DNA from: Corallium rubrum
Lineage: Eukaryota; Cnidaria; Anthozoa; Scleralcyonacea; Coralliidae
Assembly (NCBI GenBank): GCA_964035015.1
Contig: OZ035997.1
Location: 20,022,563 to 20,086,562 of the forward strand
DNA: 64,000 bases
Reading direction: 5' to 3'
Shown here in pieces: positions 35,766-47,572 of this stretch. The notes under the pieces are model-generated. The model was given only the letters and a program-made list of their open reading frames with translations, made no database searches and had not been told where the DNA came from. The first letter of the stretch is position 1. Every line of letters begins with the position of its first letter. A program made the translations under genes and the position numbers.

Positions 35766-36370
35766 TAGGGACATAGTATACAAAGCAACAGTCACAGTAA
35801 ACAACACAAACACGATCAAGAATTACATTGGCATGACTTCAACCACATTCAAAGAGCGATTGGCCAACCACACTAAATCTTTTCAGCATAAAAAGCATGC
35901 AAACGACACCGAACTTTCGAAATATATTTGGGCATTGAAAGAAAACAATAAGGATTTTAGTATTAATTGGCAAATTTTAAAACATTCTATTTCGTACACG
36001 GGAGGTTCAAAACGATGTAATTTATGTTTAGAGGAAAAATTTTATATTTTGAAAGATAAAAACAAGAATTGTTTACTCAACAAAAGAGCAGAAATTATCA
36101 GTCAATGTCGTCATCGACACAAATTCCGCGCAAACAGCGCAACAAAGCCATGAATGCATGTATTGTTTCGCCCCCACACTCCCACGTTCCGACAAGAAGG
36201 ATATAAGCACCCCCTGTTTTCGAAAATTGTCATCTGCCCGAAGATTCTTTTTTAGATGAAACAGCCTGTAGCAGACTTTTGAGGTAAGCGAAAATCTATA
36301 TTTGCTCTAACTATATGTTATCGAGCACTCTTTGCGTTTCGTAGACCAAAAACCCACACGTATATTCGCA
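35766..36370 (+). repeat. Left terminal repeat (pLTR) of right PLE B copy, with GIY-YIG fragment
   Basis: Repeats the last part of the element: about 130 codons of the endonuclease (NYIGMTSTTFKERLANHTKS on to a stop at 36,153) plus 3'UTR. The same sequence ends the element at 38,161-38,688. This partial tandem layout, with the 3' end repeated in front of the ORF, is typical of PLEs. The fragment starts inside codons for the T-R-D-I-V region, so it has no start of its own and is not a separate gene. Confidence 0.8.
36233..36276 (+). ncRNA. Hammerhead-like motif with a looped stem III
   Basis: Stem I arm ucugc, CCGAAGA, stem II uucu-uuuuu-agau (first pair mismatched), GAAA, stem III ACA-gcc-UGU counting A15.1, cleavage triplet GUA, stem I arm gcaga. 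Every part of a type I hammerhead is in order and stem III has a real loop. The one core deviation is C for the conserved U in CUGANGA. The identical motif occurs at 38,627-38,670 and, inverted, at 33,248-33,291 and 35,645-35,688. Confidence 0.5.
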
Positions 36371-36426
36371 CCCGTATATCGGTTGTGCACTCTTGTTTAC
36401 GTTATTCATTTCTATTTAACTTCAAA

Positions 36427-38548
36427 ATGCGGCAATTTCGATTTGACTATTCACTACAGAATATCCCAATACCATCACAGGACGCTTATTTGAAGAATTT
36501 GATTGAAAAAGTGGAAAGTGTAATAAAACGTATGAGATGGAAAGCCAATTTCTTTCTTAAAAACAAACAGAGAGAAAACCAAAACAACCCTTTCGGCCTT
36601 GCGTCCAACAAAACACCTCCTTCTATCCCGGAAATAAAACCTTTCGAAGACGACCTTATAAAACTCATCGAAAATATACAATTTCGGCCATATACGAACC
36701 AGTTTCAGAAATGTTTGGCTACCGATTTAAAGAAAATTAATTCATCTCCCAACATTTTCATTTTTGCAGACAAAACTAGGAACATTTATGAAACCCCGCT
36801 CGACACATACAACAAACTCCTACATGATAACATCACAAAAACATATAAGCACGGATCCGAGGACACTATAGATGAAATTGATTCAGAACTAAAAGAAATT
36901 TCGAACAGTTTAGGAATCGGCGACAAAATTGAAAAAATGAAAAAACGCGAAGCATTTATATCTTTAAAAGACCACAAAGAAAATTTCGAAAACAATCCAA
37001 AATGCCGATTAATTAACCCCGCTAAAAGCGAATCCGGAAAACTAAGTAAGGTGATTTTGGACAAAATTAATTCTAATTTGAGACAAAAACTGAATTTAAA
37101 CCAATGGAGAAATACAAAACAAGTAATTGAGTGGTTTGGCAATATAAAAGATAAGGACAGACATAGTTTTATTTCGTTTGACATTGTCGATTTCTATCCG
37201 TCTATTTCCGAAAAACTATTGGACCAAGCATTATCTTGGGCTTCGAATTTGGCTACTATAACTGAAAACAATGTTTCAATAATAAAACACGCTAGAAAAT
37301 CTCTCCTTTTCAATACCGGAATTTCATGGATAAAAAAAGATAGCAATAGTTTGTTTGACGTTACCATGGGTTGTTTCGACGGCGCGGAAGTTTGTGATAT
37401 AGGGCCTTTTCATTTTAAATCACCTAAGTAAGAAATTTGGCAAAGAAAGTATTGGCCTATATAGAGATGACGGTTTAGCTATTATAAAAAGTAAATCAGC
37501 ACGTTTAGCAGACAAAACAAGGAAAGAACTCCACACAATTTTCGAGCAGTTTGACCTAAAAATTACCGCCGAATCAAATTTACGCATAGTAAACTTTTTA
37601 GATGTAACTTTCGACCTTAACAATGGAAATTATAGGCCCTATAGGAAGCCCAATGACGATCCGCTTTACATAAATAAGCACTCTAACCACCCACCAAGCA
37701 TCACAAGACAGTTACCTGCATCAATCAACAAGCGCATTGCACTTCTCTCATCAGATGAACAAGTTTTTCAGGAATCTGCACCCATATATCAGAACGCACT
37801 TAGGCACAGCAACTTTGATCATGATCTTAGCTACACTCAACACACAGCACAGCAACCACGCAGGAATAGGCAACGCAACATCACTTGGTCCAACCCACCT
37901 TTTAGCAAGAGTGTAAGCACAAACATAGGACGTAATTTCCTAAACCTAATTGACAAGCACTTCCCACCACACCACAAGCTCCATAAGATTTTTAACAGAA
38001 ACACAGTCAAAGTAAGTTACAGCTGCATGAACAATGTTAAGTCAATAATCACTAAACACAATGCACACATATCTAGGAATAACATGCCACAGGATAAGGA
38101 CACTAGCAGTTGCAATTGTAAGAAAAACACGAATTGTCCACTTAGAAAACAATGCATGACTAGGGACATAGTATACAAAGCAACAGTCACAGTAAACAAC
38201 ACAAACACGATCAAGAATTACATTGGTATGACTTCAACCACATTCAAAGAGCGATTGGCCAACCACACTAAATCTTTTCAGCATAAAAAGCATGCAAACG
38301 ACACCGAACTTTCGAAATATATTTGGGCATTGAAAGAAAACAAAAAGGATTTTAGTATTAATTGGCAAATTTTAAAACATTCTATTTCGTACACGGGAGG
38401 TTCAAAACGGTGTAATTTATGTTTAGAGGAAAAATTTTATATTTTGAAAGATAAAAACAAGAATTGTTTACTCAACAAAAGAGCAGAAATTATCAGTGAA
38501 TGTCGTCATCGACACAAATTCCGCGCAAACAGCGCAACAAAGCCATGA
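36427..38548 (+). mobile_element. Penelope-like element B, right copy: RT + GIY-YIG (one frameshift)
   Basis: The ATG at 36,427 (MRQFRFDYSLQNIPIPSQDA) is preferred to an in-frame GTG at 36,385. Open to about 37,401 through RT motifs SFDIVDFYPSISEKLLDQAL and DVTMGCFDGAEVC; the frame then moves by one at atagggcc (37,401-37,404). From 37,403 the other frame is open to 38,548 and continues GLFILNHLSKKF, LYRDDGLAIIKS (YRDD catalytic box), a Cys cluster (SSCNCKKNTNCPLRKQC) and the GIY-YIG endonuclease NYIGMTSTTFKERLANH. Total about 707 residues if the frames are joined, near the usual EN(+) PLE size. The same shift is in the left copy. Confidence 0.85.
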
Positions 38549-38626
38549 ATGCATGTATTGTTTCGCCCCCACACTCCCACGTTCCGACAAGAAGGATATA
38601 AGCACCCCTGTTTTCGAAAATTGTCA

Positions 38627-38670
38627 TCTGCCCGAAGATTCTTTTTTAGATGAAACAGCCTGTAGCAGAC
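38627..38670 (+). ncRNA. Hammerhead-like motif, right end of PLE B
   Basis: Identical to the 36,233-36,276 motif. The two direct-repeat copies, about 2.4 kb apart, would release a unit-length RNA from one transcript if both cleaved. Confidence 0.45.
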
Positions 38671-38684
38671 TTTTGAGGTAAGCG

Positions 38685-38687
<3 letters not shown>

Positions 38688-38743
<56 letters not shown>

Positions 38744-38800
38744 ATATAATATAATATAATATAATATAATATAATATAATATAATATAATATATATCCAA
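38688..38800. repeat. (TA)n followed by (TAATA)n microsatellite
   Basis: (TA)n of about 50 bp passes into about 12 ataat pentamers. It directly abuts the 3' end of PLE B, mirroring the (TA)n at 33,103-33,163 on the other side of the inverted pair. Confidence 0.9.
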
Positions 38801-38876
38801 AATCAAATCTTCTTTAGATTCCTAGAGTGCTCAATGGCCTTATTGGTCAGAGCTTAATACTACTAATAATAGACTG

Positions 38877-39152
38877 TAGAATATATACATTTTAAGACCA
38901 AACCGGGAGCAGTTGCGAAAAATGCAACTACACAGGCCCTCCGGCAGGAATTGAACCCACGACCTTGCGATTCTAGTGCAATGCTCTGACCACTGAGCCA
39001 CGGAGGCCGTTGCCGAGAGCTTGATCGCGAGTTCTGTATATATAATGAGGTGGTAATGCCAGGAGAGAATTGGGTATATTATAAATGATATTGGGCATTT
39101 CACTCGATTACATAGCATGTTCTAAGGATTTAGGGTGAAGGAAAATTCGAGT
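38877..39152 (-). repeat. Inverted 277-bp unit at the left edge of the array
   Basis: One complete unit on the minus strand, with a tRNA-like part at 38,937-39,007. It is followed within about 25 bp by the first plus-strand unit, giving a palindrome with arms of about 275 bp. Directly to its left is aataatagactg (38,865-38,876), which also occurs at the right edge of the array (47,567-47,578). Confidence 0.9.
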
Positions 39153-39321
39153 GGTCTTAAAATGTATATATTCTACACTCGAATTTTCCTTCACCCTAAA
39201 TCCTTAGAACATGCTATGTAATCGAGTGAAATGCCCAATATCATTTATAATATACCCAATTCTCTCCTGGCATTACCACCTCATTATATATACAGAACTC
39301 GCGATCAAGCTCTCGGCAACG

Positions 39322-39392
39322 GCCTCCGTGGCTCAGTGGTCAGAGCATTGCGCTAGAATCGCAAGGTCGTGGGTTCAATTCCTGCCGGAGGG
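39322..39392 (+). ncRNA. tRNA-like sequence of unit 1; 29 more follow
   Basis: 71-base cloverleaf: acceptor gcctccg/cggaggg (6 of 7 pairs, G-G at 1-72); D arm gctc-agtggtca-gagc; anticodon arm ttgcg-ctagaat-cgcaa (5 of 5 pairs in this unit; the others have an A-C last pair); 4-base variable loop; T arm gtggg-ttcaatt-cctgc. Invariant T8, A14, G18-G19, T33, T54-T55-C56 and A58 are present. The anticodon position reads AGA, but the short variable loop is not that of serine tRNA. Later copies start at 39599, 39876, 40154, 40434, then every 277 bp from 40711 to 45974, then 46255, 46532, 46809, 47086 and 47363. Internal Pol III promoter boxes look intact. It is a retroposon head rather than a proven tRNA gene. 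Confidence 0.7.
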
Positions 39393-39395
39393 CCT

Positions 39396-39421
39396 GTGTA
39401 GTTGCATTTTTCGCAACTGCT
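39396..39421 (+). terminator. Candidate Pol III stop: hairpin with T5 (repeated in every unit)
   Basis: agttgc-atttttc-gcaact forms a 6-bp stem with TTTTT in the loop, starting a few bases past the tRNA-like sequence. Units starting 40,323 and 40,600 have T6. A T4 or longer run on the sense strand is the usual Pol III stop, which would give RNAs of roughly 100 nt. Confidence 0.5.
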
Positions 39422-42400
39422 CCCGGTTTGGTCTTAAAATGTATATATTCTACACTCGAATTTTCCTTCACCCTAAATCCTTAGAACATGCTATGTAATC
39501 GAGTGAAATGCCCAATATCATTTATAATATACCCAATTCTCTCCTGGCATTACCACCTCATTATATATACAGAACTCGCGATCAAGCTCTCGGCAACGGC
39601 CTCCGTGGCTCAGTGGTCAGAGCATTGCACTAGAATCGCAAGGTCGTGGGTTCAATTCCTGCCGGAGGGCCTGTGTAGTTGCATTTTTCGCAACTGCTCC
39701 CGGTTTGGTCTCAAAATGTATATATTCTACACTCGAATTTTCCTTCACCCTAAATCCTTAGAACATGCTATGTAATCGAGTGAAATGCCCAATATCATTT
39801 ATAATATACCCAATTCTCTCCTGGCATTACCACCTCATTATATATACAGAACTCGCGATCAAGCTCTCGGCAACGGCCTCCGTGGCTCAGTTGGTCAGAG
39901 CATTGCACTAGAATCGCAAGGTCGTGGGTTCAATTCCTGCCGGAGGGCCTGTGTAGTTGCATTTTTCGCAACTGCTCCCGGTTTGGTCTTAAAATGTATA
40001 TATTCTACACTCGAATTTTCCTTCACCCTAAATCCTTAGAACATGCTATGTAATCGAGTGAAATGCCCAATATCATTTATAATATACCCAATTCTCTCCT
40101 GGCATTACCACCTCATTATATATACAGAACTCGCGATCAAGCTCTCGGCAACGGCCTCCGTGGCTCAGTGGTCAGAGCATTGCACTAGAATCGCAAGGTC
40201 GTGGGTTCAATTCCTGCCGGAGGGCCTGTGTAGTTGCATTTTTCGCAACTGCTCCCGGTTTGGTCTCAAAATGTATATATTCTACACTGATCGAATTTTC
40301 CTTCACCCTAAATCCTTAGAACATGCTATGTAATCGAGTGAAATGCCCAATATCATTTATAATATACCCAATTCTCTCCTGGCATTACCACCTCATTATA
40401 TATACAGAACTCGCGATCAAGCTCTCGGCAACGGCCTCCGTGGCTCAGTGGTCAGAGCATTGCACTAGAATCGCAAGGTCGTGGGTTCAATTCCTGCCGG
40501 AGGGCCTGTGTAGTTGCATTTTTTGCAACTGCTCCCGGTTTGGTCTTAAAATGTATATATTCTACACTCGAATTTTCCTTCACCCTAAATCCTTAGAACA
40601 TGCTATGTAATCGAGTGAAATGCCCAATATCATTTATAATATACCCAATTCTCTCCTGGCATTACCACCTCATTATATATACAGAACTCGCGATCAAGCT
40701 CTCGGCAACGGCCTCCGTGGCTCAGTGGTCAGAGCATTGCACTAGAATCGCAAGGTCGTGGGTTCAATTCCTGCCGGAGGGCCTGTGTAGTTGCATTTTT
40801 TGCAACTGCTCCCGGTTTGGTCTTAAAATGTATATATTCTACACTCGAATTTTCCTTCACCCTAAATCCTTAGAACATGCTATGTAATCGAGTGAAATGC
40901 CCAATATCATTTATAATATACCCAATTCTCTCCTGGCATTACCACCTCATTATATATACAGAACTCGCGATCAAGCTCTCGGCAACGGCCTCCGTGGCTC
41001 AGTGGTCAGAGCATTGCACTAGAATCGTAAGGTCGTGGGTTCAATTCCTGCCGGAGGGCCTGTGTAGTTGCATTTTTCGCAACTGCTCCCGGTTTGGTCT
41101 TAAAATGTATATATTCTACACTCGAATTTTCCTTCACCCTAAATCCTTAGAACATGCTATGTAATCGAGTGAAATGCCCAATATCATTTATAATATACCC
41201 AATTCTCTCCTGGCATTACCACCTCATTATATATACAGAACTCGCGATCAAGCTCTCGGCAACGGCCTCCGTGGCTCAGTGGTCAGAGCATTGCACTAGA
41301 ATCGCAAGGTCGTGGGTTCAATTCCTGCCGGAGGGCCTGTGTAGTTGCATTTTTCGCAACTGCTCCCGGTTTGGTCTTAAAATGTATATATTCTACACTC
41401 GAATTTTCCTTCACCCTAAATCCTTAGAACATGCTATGTAATCGAGTGAAATGCCCAATATCATTTATAATATACCCAATTCTCTCCTGGCATTACCACC
41501 TCATTATATATACAGAACTCGCGATCAAGCTCTCGGCAACGGCCTCCGTGGCTCAGTGGTCAGAGCATTGCACTAGAATCGTAAGGTCGTGGGTTCAATT
41601 CCTGCCGGAGGGCCTGTGTAGTTGCATTTTTCGCAACTGCTCCCGGTTTGGTCTTAAAATGTATATATTCTACACTCGAATTTTCCTTCACCCTAAATCC
41701 TTAGAACATGCTATGTAATCGAGTGAAATGCCCAATATCATTTATAATATACCCAATTCTCTCCTGGCATTACCACCTCATTATATATACAGAACTCGCG
41801 ATCAAGCTCTCGGCAACGGCCTCCGTGGCTCAGTGGTCAGAGCATTGCACTAGAATTGCAAGGTCGTGGGTTCAATTCCTGCCGGAGGGCCTGTGTAGTT
41901 GCATTTTTCGCAACTGCTCCCGGTTTGGTCTTAAAATGTATATATTCTACACTCGAATTTTCCTTCACCCTAAATCCTTAGAACATGCTATGTAATCGAG
42001 TGAAATGCCCAATATCATTTATAATATACCCAATTCTCTCCTGGCATTACCACCTCATTATATATACAGAACTCGCGATCAAGCTCTCGGCAACGGCCTC
42101 CGTGGCTCAGTGGTCAGAGCATTGCACTAGAATCGCAAGGTCGTGGGTTCAATTCCTGCCGGAGGGCCTGTGTAGTTGCATTTTTCGCAACTGCTCCCGG
42201 TTTGGTCTTAAAATGTATATATTCTACACTCGAATTTTCCTTCACCCTAAATCCTTAGAACATGCTATGTAATCGAGTGAAATGCCCAATATCATTTATA
42301 ATATACCCAATTCTCTCCTGGCATTACCACCTCATTATATATACAGAACTCGCGATCAAGCTCTCGGCAACGGCCTCCGTGGCTCAGTGGTCAGAGCATT

Positions 42401-45400
42401 GCACTAGAATCGCAAGGTCGTGGGTTCAATTCCTGCCGGAGGGCCTGTGTAGTTGCATTTTTCGCAACTGCTCCCGGTTTGGTCTTAAAATGTATATATT
42501 CTACACTCGAATTTTCCTTCACCCTAAATCCTTAGAACATGCTATGTAATCGAGTGAAATGCCCAATATCATTTATAATATACCCAATTCTCTCCTGGCA
42601 TTACCACCTCATTATATATACAGAACTCGCGATCAAGCTCTCGGCAACGGCCTCCGTGGCTCAGTGGTCAGAGCATTGCACTAGAATCGTAAGGTCGTGG
42701 GTTCAATTCCTGCCGGAGGGCCTGTGTAGTTGCATTTTTCGCAACTGCTCCCGGTTTGGTCTTAAAATGTATATATTCTACACTCGAATTTTCCTTCACC
42801 CTAAATCCTTAGAACATGCTATGTAATCGAGTGAAATGCCCAATATCATTTATAATATACCCAATTCTCTCCTGGCATTACCACCTCATTATATATACAG
42901 AACTCGCGATCAAGCTCTCGGCAACGGCCTCCGTGGCTCAGTGGTCAGAGCATTGCACTAGAATCGCAAGGTCGTGGGTTCAATTCCTGCCGGAGGGCCT
43001 GTGTAGTTGCATTTTTCGCAACTGCTCCCGGTTTGGTCTTAAAATGTATATATTCTACACTCGAATTTTCCTTCACCCTAAATCCTTAGAACATGCTATG
43101 TAATCGAGTGAAATGCCCAATATCATTTATAATATACCCAATTCTCTCCTGGCATTACCACCTCATTATATATACAGAACTCGCGATCAAGCTCTCGGCA
43201 ACGGCCTCCGTGGCTCAGTGGTCAGAGCATTGCACTAGAATCGTAAGGTCGTGGGTTCAATTCCTGCCGGAGGGCCTGTGTAGTTGCATTTTTCGCAACT
43301 GCTCCCGGTTTGGTCTTAAAATGTATATATTCTACACTCGAATTTTCCTTCACCCTAAATCCTTAGAACATGCTATGTAATCGAGTGAAATGCCCAATAT
43401 CATTTATAATATACCCAATTCTCTCCTGGCATTACCACCTCATTATATATACAGAACTCGCGATCAAGCTCTCGGCAACGGCCTCCGTGGCTCAGTGGTC
43501 AGAGCATTGCACTAGAATCGCAAGGTCGTGGGTTCAATTCCTGCCGGAGGGCCTGTGTAGTTGCATTTTTCGCAACTGCTCCCGGTTTGGTCTTAAAATA
43601 TATATATTCTACACTCGAATTTTCCTTCACCCTAAATCCTTAGAACATGCTATGTAATCGAGTGAAATGCCCAATATCATTTATAATATACCCAATTCTC
43701 TCCTGGCATTACCACCTCATTATATATACAGAACTCGCGATCAAGCTCTCGGCAACGGCCTCCGTGGCTCAGTGGTCAGAGCATTGCACTAGAATCGCAA
43801 GGTCGTGGGTTCAATTCCTGCCGGAGGGCCTGTGTAGTTGCATTTTTCGCAACTGCTCCCGGTTTGGTCTTAAAATGTATATATTCTACACTCGAATTTT
43901 CCTTCACCCTAAATCCTTAGAACATGCTATGTAATCGAGTGAAATGCCCAATATCATTTATAATATACCCAATTCTCTCCTGGCATTACCACCTCATTAT
44001 ATATACAGAACTCGCGATCAAGCTCTCGGCAACGGCCTCCGTGGCTCAGTGGTCAGAGCATTGCACTAGAATCGCAAGGTCGTGGGTTCAATTCCTGCCG
44101 GAGGGCCTGTGTAGTTGCATTTTTCGCAACTGCTCCCGGTTTGGTCTTAAAATGTATATATTCTACACTCGAATTTTCCTTCACCCTAAATCCTTAGAAC
44201 ATGCTATGTAATCGAGTGAAATGCCCAATATCATTTATAATATACCCAATTCTCTCCTGGCATTACCACCTCATTATATATACAGAACTCGCGATCAAGC
44301 TCTCGGCAACGGCCTCCGTGGCTCAGTGGTCAGAGCATTGCACTAGAATCGTAAGGTCGTGGGTTCAATTCCTGCCGGAGGGCCTGTGTAGTTGCATTTT
44401 TCGCAACTGCTCCCGGTTTGGTCTTAAAATGTATATATTCTACACTCGAATTTTCCTTCACCCTAAATCCTTAGAACATGCTATGTAATCGAGTGAAATG
44501 CCCAATATCATTTATAATATACCCAATTCTCTCCTGGCATTACCACCTCATTATATATACAGAACTCGCGATCAAGCTCTCGGCAACGGCCTCCGTGGCT
44601 CAGTGGTCAGAGCATTGCACTAGAATCGCAAGGTCGTGGGTTCAATTCCTGCCGGAGGGCCTGTGTAGTTGCATTTTTCGCAACTGCTCCCGGTTTGGTC
44701 TTAAAATGTATATATTCTACACTCGAATTTTCCTTCACCCTAAATCCTTAGAACATGCTATGTAATCGAGTGAAATGCCCAATATCATTTATAATATACC
44801 CAATTCTCTCCTGGCATTACCACCTCATTATATATACAGAACTCGCGATCAAGCTCTCGGCAACGGCCTCCGTGGCTCAGTGGTCAGAGCATTGCACTAG
44901 AATCGCAAGGTCGTGGGTTCAATTCCTGCCGGAGGGCCTGTGTAGTTGCATTTTTCGCAACTGCTCCCGGTTTGGTCTTAAAATGTATATATTCTACACT
45001 CGAATTTTCCTTCACCCTAAATCCTTAGAACATGCTATGTAATCGAGTGAAATGCCCAATATCATTTATAATATACCCAATTCTCTCCTGGCATTACCAC
45101 CTCATTATATATACAGAACTCGCGATCAAGCTCTCGGCAACGGCCTCCGTGGCTCAGTGGTCAGAGCATTGCACTAGAATCGCAAGGTCGTGGGTTCAAT
45201 TCCTGCCGGAGGGCCTGTGTAGTTGCATTTTTCGCAACTGCTCCCGGTTTGGTCTTAAAATGTATATATTCTACACTCGAATTTTCCTTCACCCTAAATC
45301 CTTAGAACATGCTATGTAATCGAGTGAAATGCCCAATATCATTTATAATATACCCAGTTCTCTCCTGGCATTACCACCTCATTATATATACAGAACTCGC

Positions 45401-47572
45401 GATCAAGCTCTCGGCAACGGCCTCCGTGGCTCAGTGGTCAGAGCATTGCACTAGAATCGCAAGGTCGTGGGTTCAATTCCTGCCGGAGGGCCTGTGTCGT
45501 TGCATTTTTCGCAACTGCTCCCGGTTTGGTCTTAAAATGTATATATTCTACACTCGAATTTTCCTTCACCCTAAATCCTTAGAACATGCTATGTAATCGA
45601 GTGAAATGCCCAATATCATTTATAATATACCCAATTCTCTCCTGGCATTACCACCTCATTATATATACAGAACTCGCGATCAAGCTCTCGGCAACGGCCT
45701 CCGTGGCTCAGTGGTCAGAGCATTGCACTAGAATCGCAAGGTCGTGGGTTCAATTCCTGCCGGAGGGCCTGTGTAGTTGCATTTTTCGCAACTGCTCCCG
45801 GTTTGGTCTTAAAATGTATATATTCTACACTCGAATTTTCCTTCACCCTAAATCTTTAGAACATGCAATGTAATCGAGTGAAATGCCCAATATCATTTAT
45901 AATATACCCAATTCTCTCCTGGCATTACCACCTCATTATATATACAGAACTCGCGATCAAGCTCTCGGCAACGGCCTCCGTGGCTCAGTGGTCAGAGCAT
46001 TGCACTAGAATCGCAAGGTCGTGGGTTCAATTCCTGCCGGAGGGCCTGTGTAGTTGCATTTTTCGCAACTGCTCCCGGTTTGGTCTTAAAATGTATATAT
46101 TCTACACTCGAATTTTCCTTCACCCTAAATCCTTAGAACATGCTATGTAATCGAGTGAAATGCCCAATATCATTTATAATATACCCAATTCTCTCCTGCA
46201 TGGCATTACCACCTCATTATATATACAGAACTCGCGATCAAGCTCTCGGCAACGGCCTCCGTGGCTCAGTGGTCAGAGCATTGCACTAGAATCGCAAGGT
46301 CGTGGGTTCAATTCCTGCCGGAGGGCCTGTGTAGTTGCATTTTTCGCAACTGCTCCCGGTTTGGTCTCAAAATGTATATATTCTACACTCGAATTTTCCT
46401 TCACCCTAAATCCTTAGAACATGCTATGTAATCGAGTGAAATGCCCAATATCATTTATAATATACCCAATTCTCTCCTGGCATTACCACCTCATTACATA
46501 TACAGAACTCGCGATCAAGCTCTCGGCAACGGCCTCCGTGGCTCAGTGGTCAGAGCATTGCACTAGAATCGCAAGGTCGTGGGTTCAATTCCTGCCGGAG
46601 GGCCTGTGTAGTTGCATTTTTCGCAACTGCTCCCGGTTTGGTCTTAAAATGTATATATTCTACACTCGAATTTTCCTTCACCCTAAATCCTTAGAACATG
46701 CTATGTAATCGAGTGAAATGCCCAATATCATTTATAATATACCCAATTCTCTCCTGGCATTACCACCTCATTATATATACAGAACTCGCGATCAAGCTCT
46801 CGGCAACGGCCTCCGTGGCTCAGTGGTCAGAGCATTGCACTAGAATCGCAAGGTCGTGGGTTCAATTCCTGCCGGAGGGCCTGTGTAGTTGCATTTTTCG
46901 CAACTGCTCCCGGTTTGGTCTTAAAATGTATATATTCTACACTCGAATTTTCCTTCACCCTAAATCCTTAGAACATGCTATGTAATCGAGTGAAATGCCC
47001 AATATCATTTATAATATACCCAATTCTCTCCTGGCATTACCACCTCATTATATATACAGAACTCGCGATCAAGCTCTCGGCAACGGCCTCCGTGGCTCAG
47101 TGGTCAGAGCATTGCACTAGAATCGCAAGGTCGTGGGTTCAATTCCTGCCGGAGGGCCTGTGTAGTTGCATTTTTCGCAACTGCTCCCGGTTTGGTCTTA
47201 AAATGTATATATTCTACACTCGAATTTTCCTTCACCCTAAATCCTTAGAACATGCTATGTAATCGAGTGAAATGCCCAATATCATTTATAATATACCCAA
47301 TTCTCTCCTGGCATTACCACCTCATTACATATACAGAACTCGCGATCAAGCTCTCGGCAACGGCCTCCGTGGCTCAGTGGTCAGAGCATTGCACTAGAAT
47401 CGCAAGGTCGTGGGTTCAATTCCTGCCGGAGGGCCTGTGTAGTTGCATTTTTCGCAACTGCTCCCGGTTTGGTCTTAAAATGTATATATTCTACACTCGA
47501 ATTTTCCTTCACCCTAAATCCTTAGAACATGCTATGTAATCGAGTGAAATGCCCAATATCATTTATAATAAT

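Larger units (their letters stand above)
39153..47572 (+). repeat. Macrosatellite: 30 tandem 277-bp units with tRNA-like sequences
   Basis: Units repeat every 277 bp; three are longer (278, 280 and 281 bp) through small insertions near 39,890, 40,289 and 46,199. Copies are almost identical. Each holds, in order, gtcttaaaatgtatatattc, a tttataatataccc segment, cattatatatacag, the tRNA-like sequence, and a hairpin agttgc-atttttc-gcaact with a T5 run about 20 bases after the tRNA-like end. Overlapping 95-codon frames run through every unit, but the frame changes from unit to unit (277 is not a multiple of 3), so they are not treated as genes. The last unit is cut at 47,572. Confidence 0.95.

Noticed and set aside
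35833..36153. Separate small GIY-YIG nuclease gene
   Set aside because: It is the repeated 3' end of PLE B in front of its own ORF, with no start codon at the fragment boundary.
39322..39392. Functional tRNA-Ser(AGA) gene
   Set aside because: The loop triplet is AGA, but the variable loop is four bases rather than a long arm, pair 1-72 is G-G, and most units have an A-C mismatch in the anticodon stem.
39211..47539. Thirty overlapping plus-strand reading frames of about 95 codons, each overlapping the next by 11 bases
   Set aside because: They are a by-product of the repeated unit. The unit length is not a multiple of three, so frames rotate; they run straight through the tRNA-like sequence; and units with small indels lose them without any sign of correction.
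39153..47572. CRISPR-like or centromere-type array
   Set aside because: There are no short repeats with variable spacers: the whole 277-bp unit is repeated and the organism is eukaryotic. Nothing shows a centromeric role, and the unit is also dispersed.
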